A stretch of DNA of 64,000 nucleotides from NCBI GenBank assembly GCA_013398015.1, contig VZRR01014165.1:2403290-2467289 (forward strand), written 5' to 3'. A program made the translations under genes and the position numbers. The notes beneath the pieces were generated by a model. The model saw only the letters and a list, made by a program, of their open reading frames with translations. It did no database searches and was not told the origin of the DNA. This document shows positions 49,322 to 61,200 of the stretch, piece by piece. Position 1 is the first letter of the stretch. The number at the start of each line of letters is the position of its first letter. The DNA is from Oreocharis arfaki (Eukaryota; Chordata; Aves; Passeriformes; Paramythiidae).

Positions 49322-51549
49322 TTTTACAATTTTGTCATTTCTGACCCCCAAAAGAGATTGGTTTGAGCTCACTTTAAGCCTGGGAAAATTCCCTTTTCTC
49401 TGCTGGTGCTTTTTGTCAGCCACTGCAGATGGGCAGAAGAGATCTGTGGTCTGCACAGTGCTGTCTTTCAGACCAGGAAGGTGTGAAAAGTTCCAGCAAG
49501 CCCTACACAATCAAAACCTCTGGAAGCAGATTTTCCTGCTCCAGTGGTCCGGTCTTTCTGCTGCTCCGTAAAGTGATTAACTGTACTCCTTGTTCACGAA
49601 GGAGACCATAAAAAGAAAGACTTCTAATTTGTAGCAAAGACTATTTAATTTTGTGTTTAAGAAGGCATTGTAAGTGGAAGAGTAGTTGCACTTCAGAGTT
49701 TGATGCGAGGGGCAGCTGTGAAATCTAGGGTTCATAATGGCTGAGCAATGGAGGGTTTGCAACAATTGAGTAGACAACACTCTGTCACCGAAAGTTTAGG
49801 TACACCTGGTCCTGCCTTACTGCAGATAGTGGCAATAAGCGATTTTTGAGGACCTTTGCAGTCAAACATCTCTAACATTTCGTCATCTTCCTGTCTGTAA
49901 GCTTTGTTTAGCTGATCCTGATGAATTTAGCAGAAAGTTTCATCCACGACAGCACCTGCCCCTTGTTCCACAGTGCACTTGAAAACAGAATGCCACCCAA
50001 TTCAAACTCATCACTAAAATAATGCATCTCCTACGTGATGTCAGTGTGAGGAGGAGAAATTCCTAATGAATGTTTCCAAATCCTCAGAGGATGTCAGAAA
50101 CAATACCAGCCCGTTTTTCTTCCAAGCCCACATGAAACTTAGAGGCTATGGCTCTGCAGGGAAGTGGGATGGATATATCTGTTTAACAAGGACAAGCAGA
50201 CAGTAGAAGGCAGAAAGTAGGGAACAAAATAACCTTTCAGTAGTGCAATTTCTGAGAAGTCTGTGCTGTCAGGAACTTGAAGAACAACATACGGGGGCAG
50301 CTTCTCCATGATGCTCTGAGAATGGAGCATTAATCAGAAGACTAGTTGCGGCTTGTCAGCTAGTCACTGAGCATTGTATGAGAGTTTGGGACAATTCTTG
50401 TGATTACAAAATCTACTGTTAGCTTTCACCACATAATTTTACAGCAGCATCCCAAATACCACACAGAGCAAGTCCAGCATGGCCATACCAAAATATTTTG
50501 TCACATATAAAGCCTCCATCACCTTCATAAATTTCTTTCCATCATCACCCACAACCTTCAACTCCTGATTCTAGAGGCATGTAGAAGCAACTGCAATCAA
50601 CTGACTGTGGATATGCTTGGTCTTGTTTGGTACAACATACTCAAGGATGAGCATTCTTGCTAGGATGCTGACATTGAACTGCAGAAAAAAAATCATATTT
50701 TAGTATTTACATAGGCAGATCCTTGCTGGCTAAGGTGAGCAGAACACTGAGACTATATGCCTCCTGTCTCTAGCAGTAATATGAGAATACGGAAAATCCT
50801 GCAACACATCTTCAAAGTGTACAATGGAGTTAAAATTTAATAGCTGTACATCACTGTTTACATAAATCACACGAGTAAATAAACCAGATCTTTCTCCCTT
50901 TCTATCTCAAAAGCCAAACAACTATCCTATCACTTATACCTACACCTTCTTTGCAAATCCCAAATGCCTTCTCTCCTCCCAGAGTGTGTTTCCTCAGGAA
51001 TGTGTCTTTCCCTGTATTTCTTCAACAGTGCCCCAAGGTAGACCAATTATTTTTCCTCAGAGCAGATAAAGATATAATGATGGTTTTACTATACACAGAC
51101 ATGATGCTGCAATTTCTCAATCATTTTCAGAACGTTCATAATAAAAATACATGTTTCTACTGCAACCATTATGCCACTGTCTCTTGCCTGTGCTTCGGCC
51201 CACTGTGATGACAGGCTGATTCAGACACTATTCCCAGGAAGATGAAAGAGCAAGGAGAAGTTGTAAAATGCAGGTATGAAATCTGAAATTTCAGAAATTC
51301 TTACAATGGCAGTGAGTTCTTGCAGATTTAGGAAGAGTGAGGTTTCTAGCAGCTGGGAATGCCAGGCAAAGGTGGGTTGGGCCCAGTAATCAACTGCACC
51401 ATGTGTTTGTTGGTCAGTGCAAATTGAGCCCATCACATTGAAGCCAAGGTCAAACCAGGAAGTCAAGCCGGAAAAGCAAGGTCAGCATCAGCAAAATTAG
51501 GGACTGCAATTTAGCTAAGGCAAGGATATGGGACAAGGACTGAGCTTAA
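49322..51549. other. Unique non-coding DNA
   Basis: No gene or repeat family was recognised. A possible donor (GCTAAG|GTGAGC at about 50736) has only a weak acceptor upstream. Confidence 0.4.
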
Positions 51550-52365
51550 ATCGCAGGATCACAGGATGGTTCTGTTTGGGAGTGACCTCAGGAGGTTGTT
51601 AGTTCTGCCTCCTGCTCCAAGCAGGGTCAGCTGTGTTGTCAGAGAAAGTCGCTTGGGACTTTATCCAGTCAGATCTTTAAAATTTACAGGGATGAAAACT
51701 GTACAGTCTTCCAGGAAACCTCTTCCTCTGCTGGACCGTCTTTATTGATTCTCCTTGAATGCACTCTGAACCTGTCTTGTTTTACCACAAGCCTGTTTTC
51801 TCTTATCTTATCCACACACACCACTACAAAGAGCCTGGCTTGGTCTTATCAGTGCTTCTATTACATGCTGGGGCCTTCTGTAAGGTTCCCTCACATCCAT
51901 CTCATCTCCAAGCTGAATAAATCTGGCTCTCTTGGCCTCTCTTCACAGGGCATATGCTTCAACACCTGGCCATCATAGTGGCCCTGCTGAACTTGCTCCA
52001 GTTTGTTAATTACTTTCCTGTACTGGGATCCCAAAATAGGTTGCTGTACCTAGATGTGGCCTAATGAGTGCTGAGTAGGGGGAGAAGGTCACTTCCCTCA
52101 GTTTGCTGTCTGTGCTCCTGTTCATACAGGTGAGGAGGCATTTGCCCTCTGTGCTGTAGGGCTCATGTGCAGCCTGTGTCTGCCAGGTCCTTGTTTCATA
52201 AGGCTCCTGTCAGCCCATCCCACCAGCCTGTCTTGGTGTATCTCTCTGGCAGCTCTGCCCTTGGGTATATTGGCAGGCGCCTCTCAGTCAGGCTTGATGG
52301 GTTCATCACCTCCTCTAGGTTGCTGATGAACATGTTACATGGGTCAGGTGTCAGGACAGAGCACC
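51550..52365 (-). mobile_element. CR1 LINE fragment with long 3' UTR, antisense
   Basis: The + strand starts with a decayed tail (GCAGGATCACAGGATGGTTC). It then shows GTGACCTCAGGAGGTTGTTA and GACTTTATCCAGTCAGATC, antisense ORF2 C-terminal sequence near 51890-52080, and a further 280 bp of the kind seen 5' of that in CR1 (CACCTCCTCTAGGTTGCTGA at about 52308). At about 815 bp it is one of the two largest CR1 pieces here. All frames are broken, and the subfamily differs from the 24.4-kb copy. Confidence 0.78.
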
Positions 52366-55300
52366 GAAAAACCTCACTGAAGATATGGTGGTACAAAGAA
52401 AAACCACATAGATCAAGGAACTCTGAGCATCCCCAGTAGATGATCCACAGCTTGGAGAATTGAGGAACTTCCTGACAGCAAAATGACAAGCAAAAAGAAA
52501 AACAGGGAAAAAGGAAGATGAAGGAAGGAAAAAGAAGAGAGGGAACAACAGCCAAACTTTTGAGTGAAGAGGTCTGATATAAAGAAGCAGAATGTGTGCT
52601 CGAAGAGATAGGCAGAACAAATAGAAACCTGCCTCCATGCCCAGGGGATTTTGTACCACACCTGATTCAGGTAGCATTAACTCAGTGCATATTTTGTCTG
52701 TCACCATGGCTTAAGCATAGATGTGATTGTCAAGCAGACTTCATCACATTTTCCTGAAAACACTGATGAATTTCATTTGAAGGTCACTTCCTGAACATTT
52801 AAAAAGTAGCATAACAGTAGAAGGCTTATAAACATAAAAATAATGGTCTTGTATATACAACTTCATGTATTCACATTCATGACAGACCATTTAATCTTGA
52901 AGAACAGGAGAAAATCCTGCACTGGTCTCAGGTCCATATAAGACATTTTTATTTCATTGACTTTATAAATGTCTGAGTTTGGGTGAGCTCATGATTTGAT
53001 ACTCCTATTATAGTCAGTAGACAGAAATAAGCACATCCAGAGAGTGATTTATTAGACCACTCTTAAATGCAAATGTCCTCTGGAGACTTCAATTTCTCTC
53101 TTCAATTTCAGTGAGGGGAAGGTCGTGTGTCTAGCTCAGACTTGGTTGCCTGACTTAGAGCAGAAAGCAAGAATCCTTCCTTCTGTAATTACACAGACCA
53201 TTGGGAATCCCACCTGAGCCTTGCTGAGAACAGCTGATCCTTGTGGGAACATGATTTTTGTTGCATAAGACTATAACAGGATCTTAATCCTCCTGTCTGC
53301 TTTTTTCATTACCTTTGGTTCTCAGATACTATTCTAAGATATTAAGTCTTAGTGATAGTGGGGAAAAACTGGAGGAAAGATGTCATTGTGCAAGCAGCAC
53401 ATTTCAAAAATTAACACCAGAGATTTCACTGTGGCAAAAAAAAATATCCCTGGCTCTTCATATCACAGCACCAACTTGCATCCCGTGGTTGTAGAGCGGC
53501 AAAAGGAAGGCAAAAGCATTAAAATCATTCATGAACAACTTCAGCATGATTTTCACTCATTTTTGATTCTGTGTCAGAAACACCTGTGCAGACACCATAT
53601 CATGTAGGTGCTCCAGAGAAACAGCAGTTGTACTGCCACTTTGGAAAAAGTAGGAATCCCATGTGTCTTTGAGATGCATGTGCCCAGAAAACCAGAAACA
53701 GAATTCACTTGATCACATCTAGAGATCTACCACAGATGTCTCAACATCTGAACTAGGCTTCGTTTGTACTCAGTGGAGAAAATGAGATATTTTCTGGGGA
53801 ACTTCTGAGCTCACAAAAAAGCAGACATATAATGCTCAAGTCTGTTGCACATATACAGGTATCTAGTGCCATTTCAGGTGTCCTAGAGGGACTGCCATAT
53901 CCAATGGGGGTGTCACATATGACAAAGGACCTATGTTCTCCTGGAATAGGACCTAGTAGCCAAGTAGGAGTATCTTAAAGTGCAGTAGGTGCCACGATAA
54001 TGTAGGCACATTGAACTGCACTTCTACATAGCAGGGATGGAATTCAGGTCCAGAATGTAGAAGCATATTTGACACTTGAAATCAGCTGGTCACATGTAGG
54101 TATTTCTTTTAGACTGAGACTATTAGCTCTCAAGACTCTACTGTATTGACTAGATCTTCATCCATTGTAATGGAGGCTTAGACACCTCACTTGCATGCAA
54201 ACAGATTTCAGTGCCTCAATGTGCATCCACTCTTAGAGTGACATCGAGTTGTCTAAATGCCATGAAAGACGCCATGGGACTTCCAGCTGCTCCAGGAGAA
54301 CTTGCAACTTTCGTTAGTGATGTGTCTTTCTTAAGTCAGACCCATATGGGTGTCTGAGATTCCTTCAGGCACCTCAGATTGAATTAAGCACCTGTATTTT
54401 AATTACTGAATTGAACTTCTTGCGAGTTAATGTGACGGTTTCCAAGCCCAGAGTTCACAGCAGGAGAATACCAACACTTCCCTCAGCAGGTGATGTACCT
54501 GTACTACAACAACAGTCTGGCACCTCCTCCCATGCGTGTACACAGCTGAGACATTAATGATGAGCTGCAACAGCAGCAATGGTTGGACAGCAGCAAGAGC
54601 ACCTTAGGTACTCCTCACCTTCCACATGCAAGGTAACCTGGAAGAGGAAGGATTTGTCCCATCCCATTTCAGAAAACACCAGTATCAATTTGATACAGAT
54701 GTGAACTGTGCACTGGAGAGAAATGGATCCTATTAGGGCAGAGTTCACCTGACGTTTTCTTTGGCATAGCGTCATTCTTGCTCTGCAAGTCTCAGCTTCC
54801 CTTCCCTGACTTCCAAGGCAGACTACATGACCAGCACAAACGTAGATGTCTCTACTGTGACTATCAAGATCTGGTCACATCCCACACTGCAGGATACAAG
54901 ATCTCAGCAGCAAGGTTGCCTCATGCTTTGTCCATCTCCTGGGGGAATGGATAAACTGGCTCAAAGAAACTGTTTGGAAAGTGTCCAGTAGATAATCTTG
55001 CCTACACTTGTCCCACTGGACTGCCCTGTGAAGCAGATCTGCTTCTGCCTCTCACCGAAGTGCTTTTACTTCAATTTTTTCAAGACATGCTATATGAGGA
55101 TGACAGCTTTTGAAGAAGGACTTTGAGAGACAGAAATATATACATATAATCTCTATGTGTATATGTATAAGCTTTTTCCCCACCACTCCACAATTCTGCC
55201 CAATCCTTTTTAATGGTCCAAAGTTACAGGAGTTTCATCATTTCCATAGGAAAGCTGTTCTAACATTTATTACTTTAAAAGTGCACTTAATAGTTACTCT

Positions 55301-56560
55301 GTGCTTAGCCTATATTTTATTTCTGTGAGAACTGAAAATGTATCAAAAGCCAACAGTAAAATAGAAGGAGAGAAAAAGGAAAAAAATGTATAGAGGCATA
55401 CAAGAAAGAGCTTGTGGCATATGCATGAGCATAAAACTTCAAGAAAAATTAAATTAATGAAGGTAGTTCACAGTTTAAAATTAATTATTTTTGCATTTCC
55501 TTTTCTCAAAGGTTCCTCTTCAGTATTGCAAATATAAATGGTGGTGGGATTATTTAGAAACCAAGTACATTATAACTAAGGCCTATAGCAACCTCACTCA
55601 GCAGTGAAATTTGTTGTCTCCCTCTGATCCTCAGATTATGGAGATGAGGAGATGAATGTACATCAGTAAGATTCCCTACCGAGATAGCTTTTTCACTCTT
55701 TTCACTAAGAAAAAGATCAAAGGGAGAATAGCTAATTAACATACCAAAGGAGACAAAACCCCTAGAGCTTTATCGTTGTTGCAATCCAATAATAAACAGC
55801 CAAGTACAAAAAAGATTATTTGATAGTGACACACAGAATTGAAAGCCTTTGAAATGTCAGCTTCTCAAAAAAATATTTTTGGAAGGAAAAAAATATCCAT
55901 AATTATACAGAATAATGCTTAAGCATTGGGGAGTAACTCTTGACTCCTATGAGAGCTTCCTCGTAAAACTACTGTGCTTAAGAAGAGCAGCTTGGGTTGC
56001 CTTTATCTAAAATAAAATAAATTTTAAAATATACCGCACAAAGGGCTTCAACTCCCTTCCTAAGCAAACACTAAATTCTTTTATAAATTAAAAATTAAAC
56101 ACAGTTGTTCTTGTTCTATTAAAAAATATCATCAATCTCCATTCCCGGACAATCTTCCTGCTTTTACAGACTTGAGGGCAGTGGGACACCAAGATTTCAA
56201 ACGATGGCTGTCTGGGCTGGTGAACTCCTATTCCATGCTGTAAGTTCTAGGTACTTTTAGAAAGCCAATGGCAAAAAAGACAAATTCATGTAGCAGCAAA
56301 TCATGTGAAACTCTTCCCTTGGGAAAGCAAATGCTCTGACTACATGGATATGTACATACCAATAAAAGAGAAAGGACTGGGGCGTGGGCCCAAGCATATT
56401 AATTTGCAAGTGATTTCTCTGGCACACTTCTGGCTCAGAGCAGCTTTCTTTCCACAGCACTATTAAAAAATTAGCACCACTCTGAGACCATTCACAACAG
56501 ATACTAGGGCACAGACAGCCTGAGTTTGGGGATAATTTTAGCTGCATGGATGGAAACAGT
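52366..56560. other. Unique non-coding DNA
   Basis: No gene is supported. A purine-rich (GAAGGA/AAAGAA) tract lies at about 52481-52550 and explains the pyrimidine-biased minus-strand ORFs there. Otherwise no repeat family or RNA gene is recognised. Confidence 0.42.
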
Positions 56561-56700
56561 TATAGAATCACAGAATCACAGAATCACTTGCGTTGTAAAA
56601 GACCTCCAACATCATCGACTCCAAGCTTTGACTGATCACCAACTTATCAATTGGACTAGAGCACTGATGGGATAAGCCTACAAGTGTTGAGGGATCTGGC
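56561..56700 (-). mobile_element. CR1 LINE 3' end, antisense, short
   Basis: TATAGAATCACAGAATCACA is the antisense 8-mer tail. It is followed by GTAAAAGACCTCCAACATCA and GACTCCAAGCTTTGACTGAT, the usual antisense CR1 3' UTR. About 140 bp remain. Confidence 0.85.
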
Positions 56701-56746
56701 TAATATCATTACTTTCGATTACCTTTAAATGATCATAGCAATACAT

Positions 56747-58160
56747 ACAGGTACCTGAGGAAGAAAGGAAAGTAGACATCATTCCTGTCTTCAAAAACGG
56801 CAAGAGGAATTATCAAGGGAACTACAGGCCAGTCATACTGATCCCTGGGAAGCTGATGGAGCCACTAATCCTGGAAACTACATCCAGACACAGTAAGGAC
56901 AAGAAAACCATCAGGAAGAATCAGCATGGATCCATCAAAATGAAGTCACACTTGACCAGCCTGGTAGGCTTCTATGACGGAATAACTGTTCCGGTAGGTG
57001 AGGGAAGAGAAGCGGATGTTGTCTACCTGGATCTCAGTAAGACTTTTAACAGTGTCTTCCTTAAGATCCTCCTAGAGAAGCTGATGAAGTATAGGCTGGA
57101 TGAGCAGACTGTGAGGTGGGTTGAAAAGTGGTTGCATGGCCAGGCCCAGAGGGTGGTGATCAGTGGCACAAAGTCTAGTTAGTCCAGGAATTAATTAGCA
57201 ATGTACCCCAGCCTGTCACCCCGGGCTACAGGCTCCAATCCTGTTCAACATCTTCATCAATGATCAGGAGGATGGGACAAGGTGTGCTCTCAGCATATTT
57301 CCCAACAACACAAAGCCAGGAGTGGCTGATACACCAGGGGGTTGTTCTGCCATACAGGAACTTCAACAAGATGGAGAAATGGGTTAACAGGAACCTCATG
57401 ATATTCAACAAGAAATGCAATATCTTGCATCTGGAGAGGAACAACCCCAGGCAGAAGCACACCCTGGGGGTCCACTCAGGTGGAAAGCAAATTTGAATGT
57501 GGACACCAGGTTGAGTATGAGCCAACAGTGCGCTCTTGTTGCAAAGAAGGCCAGTGGCATCCTAGGCTGCATTACACAAAATACTGTCATCAGGTGGAGA
57601 GAGCTGATCCTTACCCTCTATCCAACACTGATGAGTCCACACTTGGAGTACTGTATCCAGCTCTGGGCTCCTCAGTACGAGAGAGACATGGGCATACTGG
57701 TGAGGAGAGTCCAACAAAGGGCTATGAGGATGATTAAGGAGCAAGAGCACCTCACGTACACAAGAGGGTGAGAGAGCTGGGACTCTTTAGCCTGGAGAAG
57801 GCTCTGGGGGATCTTATCAAGAAATATGGATAAATGAAGGGGAGGTGCAAAGAAGATGGAGCCAGATTCTTCTCAGTGATGCTCAGTGACAGGACAACAG
57901 GCAATGTGCACAAACTGGAATACAGGAAGGTCCTCCTAAACATAAAGAAACATGTTTTCACTGTGAGGGTGACTGAGCACCAGAGCGGGTTGCCCATGGA
58001 GGTTGCAGTTTCAGAGTCCCCTCTCCATGGAGGTGTTCAAAGCCATCTGGACATTGTCCTGAGAAGCTGCCTCTAAGTGGTCCTGCTTGAGCAGGGAATT
58101 AGACCCAATAACCTCTAGAGATCTCTTTCAAACTCAGTTGCTCTGTGGTTCTGCAATATC
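56747..58160 (+). mobile_element. CR1 LINE ORF2 remnant with dead reverse transcriptase
   Basis: The largest retroelement body in the window (about 1.4 kb). In order, the + strand encodes the finger region (IPVFKNGKR-like, 56780s), the QHGSIKMKSHLTSL segment, motif A (VVYLDLSKTFNSV, about 57018-57056), QRVVISGTKSS, the thumb (EKWVNRNLMIFNKKCNILHL), MSQQCALVAKKASGILGCI, HLEYCIQLWAPQYERDM, and the C-terminal SVMLSDRTTGNVHKLEYRK. The frame changes at least three times (56856-57182, then 57260-57496, 57415-57771 and 57834-58076), with a stop at 57180. At 57298-57309 the catalytic FADD motif reads FPNN, so both metal-binding aspartates are lost. The 5' end (endonuclease) is missing. It is a pseudogene-like copy unable to mobilise. 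Confidence 0.93.
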
Positions 58161-58192
58161 TTCTCACATCAAAGGTATTCTCCCCTTTTTAG

Positions 58193-58259
58193 GGCTGCCA
58201 TTATTGTAAGAGAAAAAATAATTTCCTTTGCTTTCACTCCTCCTACTCTCTGAATAAAG
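58193..58259 (+). other. Candidate cryptic exon beside CR1 (hypothetical)
   Basis: Acceptor TATTCTCCCCTTTTTAG at 58192 and donor AAAG|GTAAGT at 58260 enclose 67 nt, with one frame open throughout. It starts about 33 bp after the CR1 end. Retroelement-flanking sequences sometimes become alternative exons; here this is only a splice-site observation. Confidence 0.15.
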
Positions 58260-61200
58260 GTAAGTTTCAGTTTCTACTGGAACCAGTCGTTACAATGAAT
58301 AAAATTCTTCATTTCACACTGCAATTCCTTAATTTATTCAGCATATTTGTGACTCAATACTGAAGTGCCAATCTGTAGTTCTCATTGACAGCAAAACAAC
58401 AGGGCCATTTCTTCAACCCTTTTCATGCAAGGCAGGGATGCAAAGGAGATGCAAGGCAACTCTCAAAACTTGCTGCCTGACTCAGCCATTGAAAGCAAAA
58501 TCCATACTAATTAATACACAGTAAATACTGTGTCTTACATTTTAGTGCCTAAAACAGGCACATCCATACCAGTGGTACTAGAGGATCAAGAAGAAAGAGT
58601 GAATGGAGGACCCCAGATTTTCAATAGAGCCTGGCTCAGTCCAGGCTATTTCAAACCCCAGTCTGCTAGAGAGGAGCTAGCCCTCGTGTGAACACAAGCC
58701 ACATTCTGCTACGCAAATCTTGGACCATGGATTGACCTCTGGCTGTCTTTCTACAGCAATGTGGCAATTTGGTCACACTCATAAATTACCTCCTTGAGTG
58801 GAAAAGCTGCATCTATTCCCAGTTAAAACATGACAGTCACCTACTTGATGCAGAGAATATTCTAAATTAACCAGTTGGATCCAAAACTGAACAAAAAAGC
58901 CACTTTCCGAGAACCAGTCTTCCACTTCAGTCGTGCCAAGCTTAACATGTCAGCTACTATATATGTAGAGAAAAATCTTTCCGTTTAAAAGACACAATTA
59001 TCATAAATAAATCCCTGAAAGATGCCCAGGATATGACATTTGAGAGGCTAAACGTGACTACATTGTGTTTTAGTAATGCTCATTGGTTCCTAAGTGCAGT
59101 GCAGGCTGGCCTGAAGAACCCAAAATTCACGCTGGTGTGAAGAACCTGTAGCTGCAGCTGACAGGATTGCCGCTGCCGCTGACAGTGACACAGGTCAAAA
59201 GCATCCAAAGTCCACACCTGTGGGTCTGCCTTGATAGTCTGGCAGCAAAGCCCTGCCTTTTACCCTGCTAGTGGTAAACCCAAGCTCACAGCATAATCTG
59301 GCCTGAAATCCCAAAATAACTGAAAACTCATTCTACTCCTCAATGAAGAAAACATCCTCATGTATCCAGCATAAGTGCTAAACCCAAACTGATCTGGAGC
59401 TGTGCGAACCGGGTTTCAATAACTCGCTTCTAGTTGTGACTGAGTTGCACCCCCTATTTAAATAGTCAGTCTAGAAAGAAATGAGGAGAAACTAAGCAGT
59501 CAGCTAATAAACAAAATACTCCTATGGGTTGTTTGTATAGATGCTTTGGGCAGGCTGTGAGTGCACCTCTGCTCTTCCAGAGTTAGTCATTTCTGTGTGA
59601 GATGATAAAAGTACCCGGTTTTAACCTCTATTGTTTTTCCACTTCAAAAAGACTCCAAAGACTCTCAGAACTTCTGAAGGACTGCAAAAATTCTTTATGG
59701 TGTTTGCCTGTGTGTCTCAACTCACCCAAATATCACATTTAGAAGTGCCTTTGCTAAAGAGGAAACAAATGTATATTACAGACTAGGAGAGATATTATGC
59801 CATAATGACTCTTTGGCAAGCTACCAAAATATAAGAGGCTTCTGACAAATCAATATAAGTGTTTTCTACAACATAATAATTGCTTTAGCTATCTGGAAGA
59901 CACAGTTTTTACATGTCCATTATCTTTTCACTATAAAAGCATTAGAGAATTTAGAAACATCATGTGTGTATTTTCATGTCTGACTATTCTCATGTGTTTT
60001 ACTAAAAATAGTCCTTTCATCTGTCATTAATCATCAGTACTAGGCAAATACAGCCCTCTTCCCAAATAAAAATCACATACATTCTTGTAGATGACAAAAT
60101 TTATTCACTTCAGTCCCTACTGTGTTTACTTTCTCTCATTGTTTTAGGGAAATGTTTCCAGGGGAAGGGGGAGAACTGTTGAGAAGGACAGCTATCTACG
60201 AATATCAGAAAAGAATCAGAGAACTTAACTTACAATAGAATATAACCAAATATTTTTACTATAAACCCAGTTCAGTGTGTTGTGACACATTGTAACAGGC
60301 CACATTACTTATAAGATCAGTCAAAACCCTCCACATTCTGAATAACAAACACACACGAAGAGTCACTAATGGAATGGAGGATTATTCCCATAAATTAATT
60401 GGGAACAGATTTCCTCACATCTATTCCCACACGGAAGCAGCTTGTTCCACAGACAGGTTTTTCTTGCTTCAGTAAGAAGCAAGGAAAGTATTTGACCCTT
60501 GACAAATGATTTTGAATACTGAATATGTTTTTAAAATATTCCAATCTGCTCATGGGCAAATTCATCAGCAGAACAGCAGGCAAAATATTCTACCTTCATT
60601 ACTTTTTATTATTTAGCCATCTATTCTAATGTCTCTTCAAAACCTCACCCTTTATATTGCCCCTTCCCCCTCCCTCTTTAACTCCAACTGCAGCAGGAGA
60701 CGCTTTTGTAAAAACCTCCTGTTGATAGCATTCATTACATGTTAGTCTGCGAAGTGATGAGGTAGAGAATGCTTGGAATTAAAATAGGAAAATGATTACT
60801 ACAGAGGAAATGCAATGGCAATAATCATCAAGTACACTAAGTTTTTACTCTTTGATTACGAATCTCAACCAGCTACCATAATTTCGTATTCAGAGGTGAT
60901 TGGGTTGGAGGAAAAAGGACTATGTTTTTTAAGGCTTTGTGAAGCTCCCTCACTTCCTCTTTATGTCAAGCTTATCTACACAAAAAGATACACTAAATGA
61001 ATATTTCTCAGATTGCAAAGCCAAGCATTCCAGTGCTAGTAAATGCCAAAACTGAGATTTCTTGAAAACATTAATTCAGTCCCTTATGCATATGCATTGT
61101 GCCACACTCTTTAATTGCTTGATGACATACTATTTTTTCCACATAGTCCTTGCCTCCTTCTGTACTCGTGCTTGATGGTGCTCACTTAATGAGTAAAGCT

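Noticed and set aside
52351..52707. 118- and 119-codon minus-strand ORFs rich in Phe, Leu and Ser
   Set aside because: They are the complement of the purine tract at 52481-52550 and of a CR1 fragment; the hydrophobic look comes from polypyrimidine translation.
60750..60775. GATGAGGTAGAGAATG resembling a let-7 seed
   Set aside because: Only the seed-like TGAGGTAG matches; the rest of the mature sequence and a hairpin are absent.
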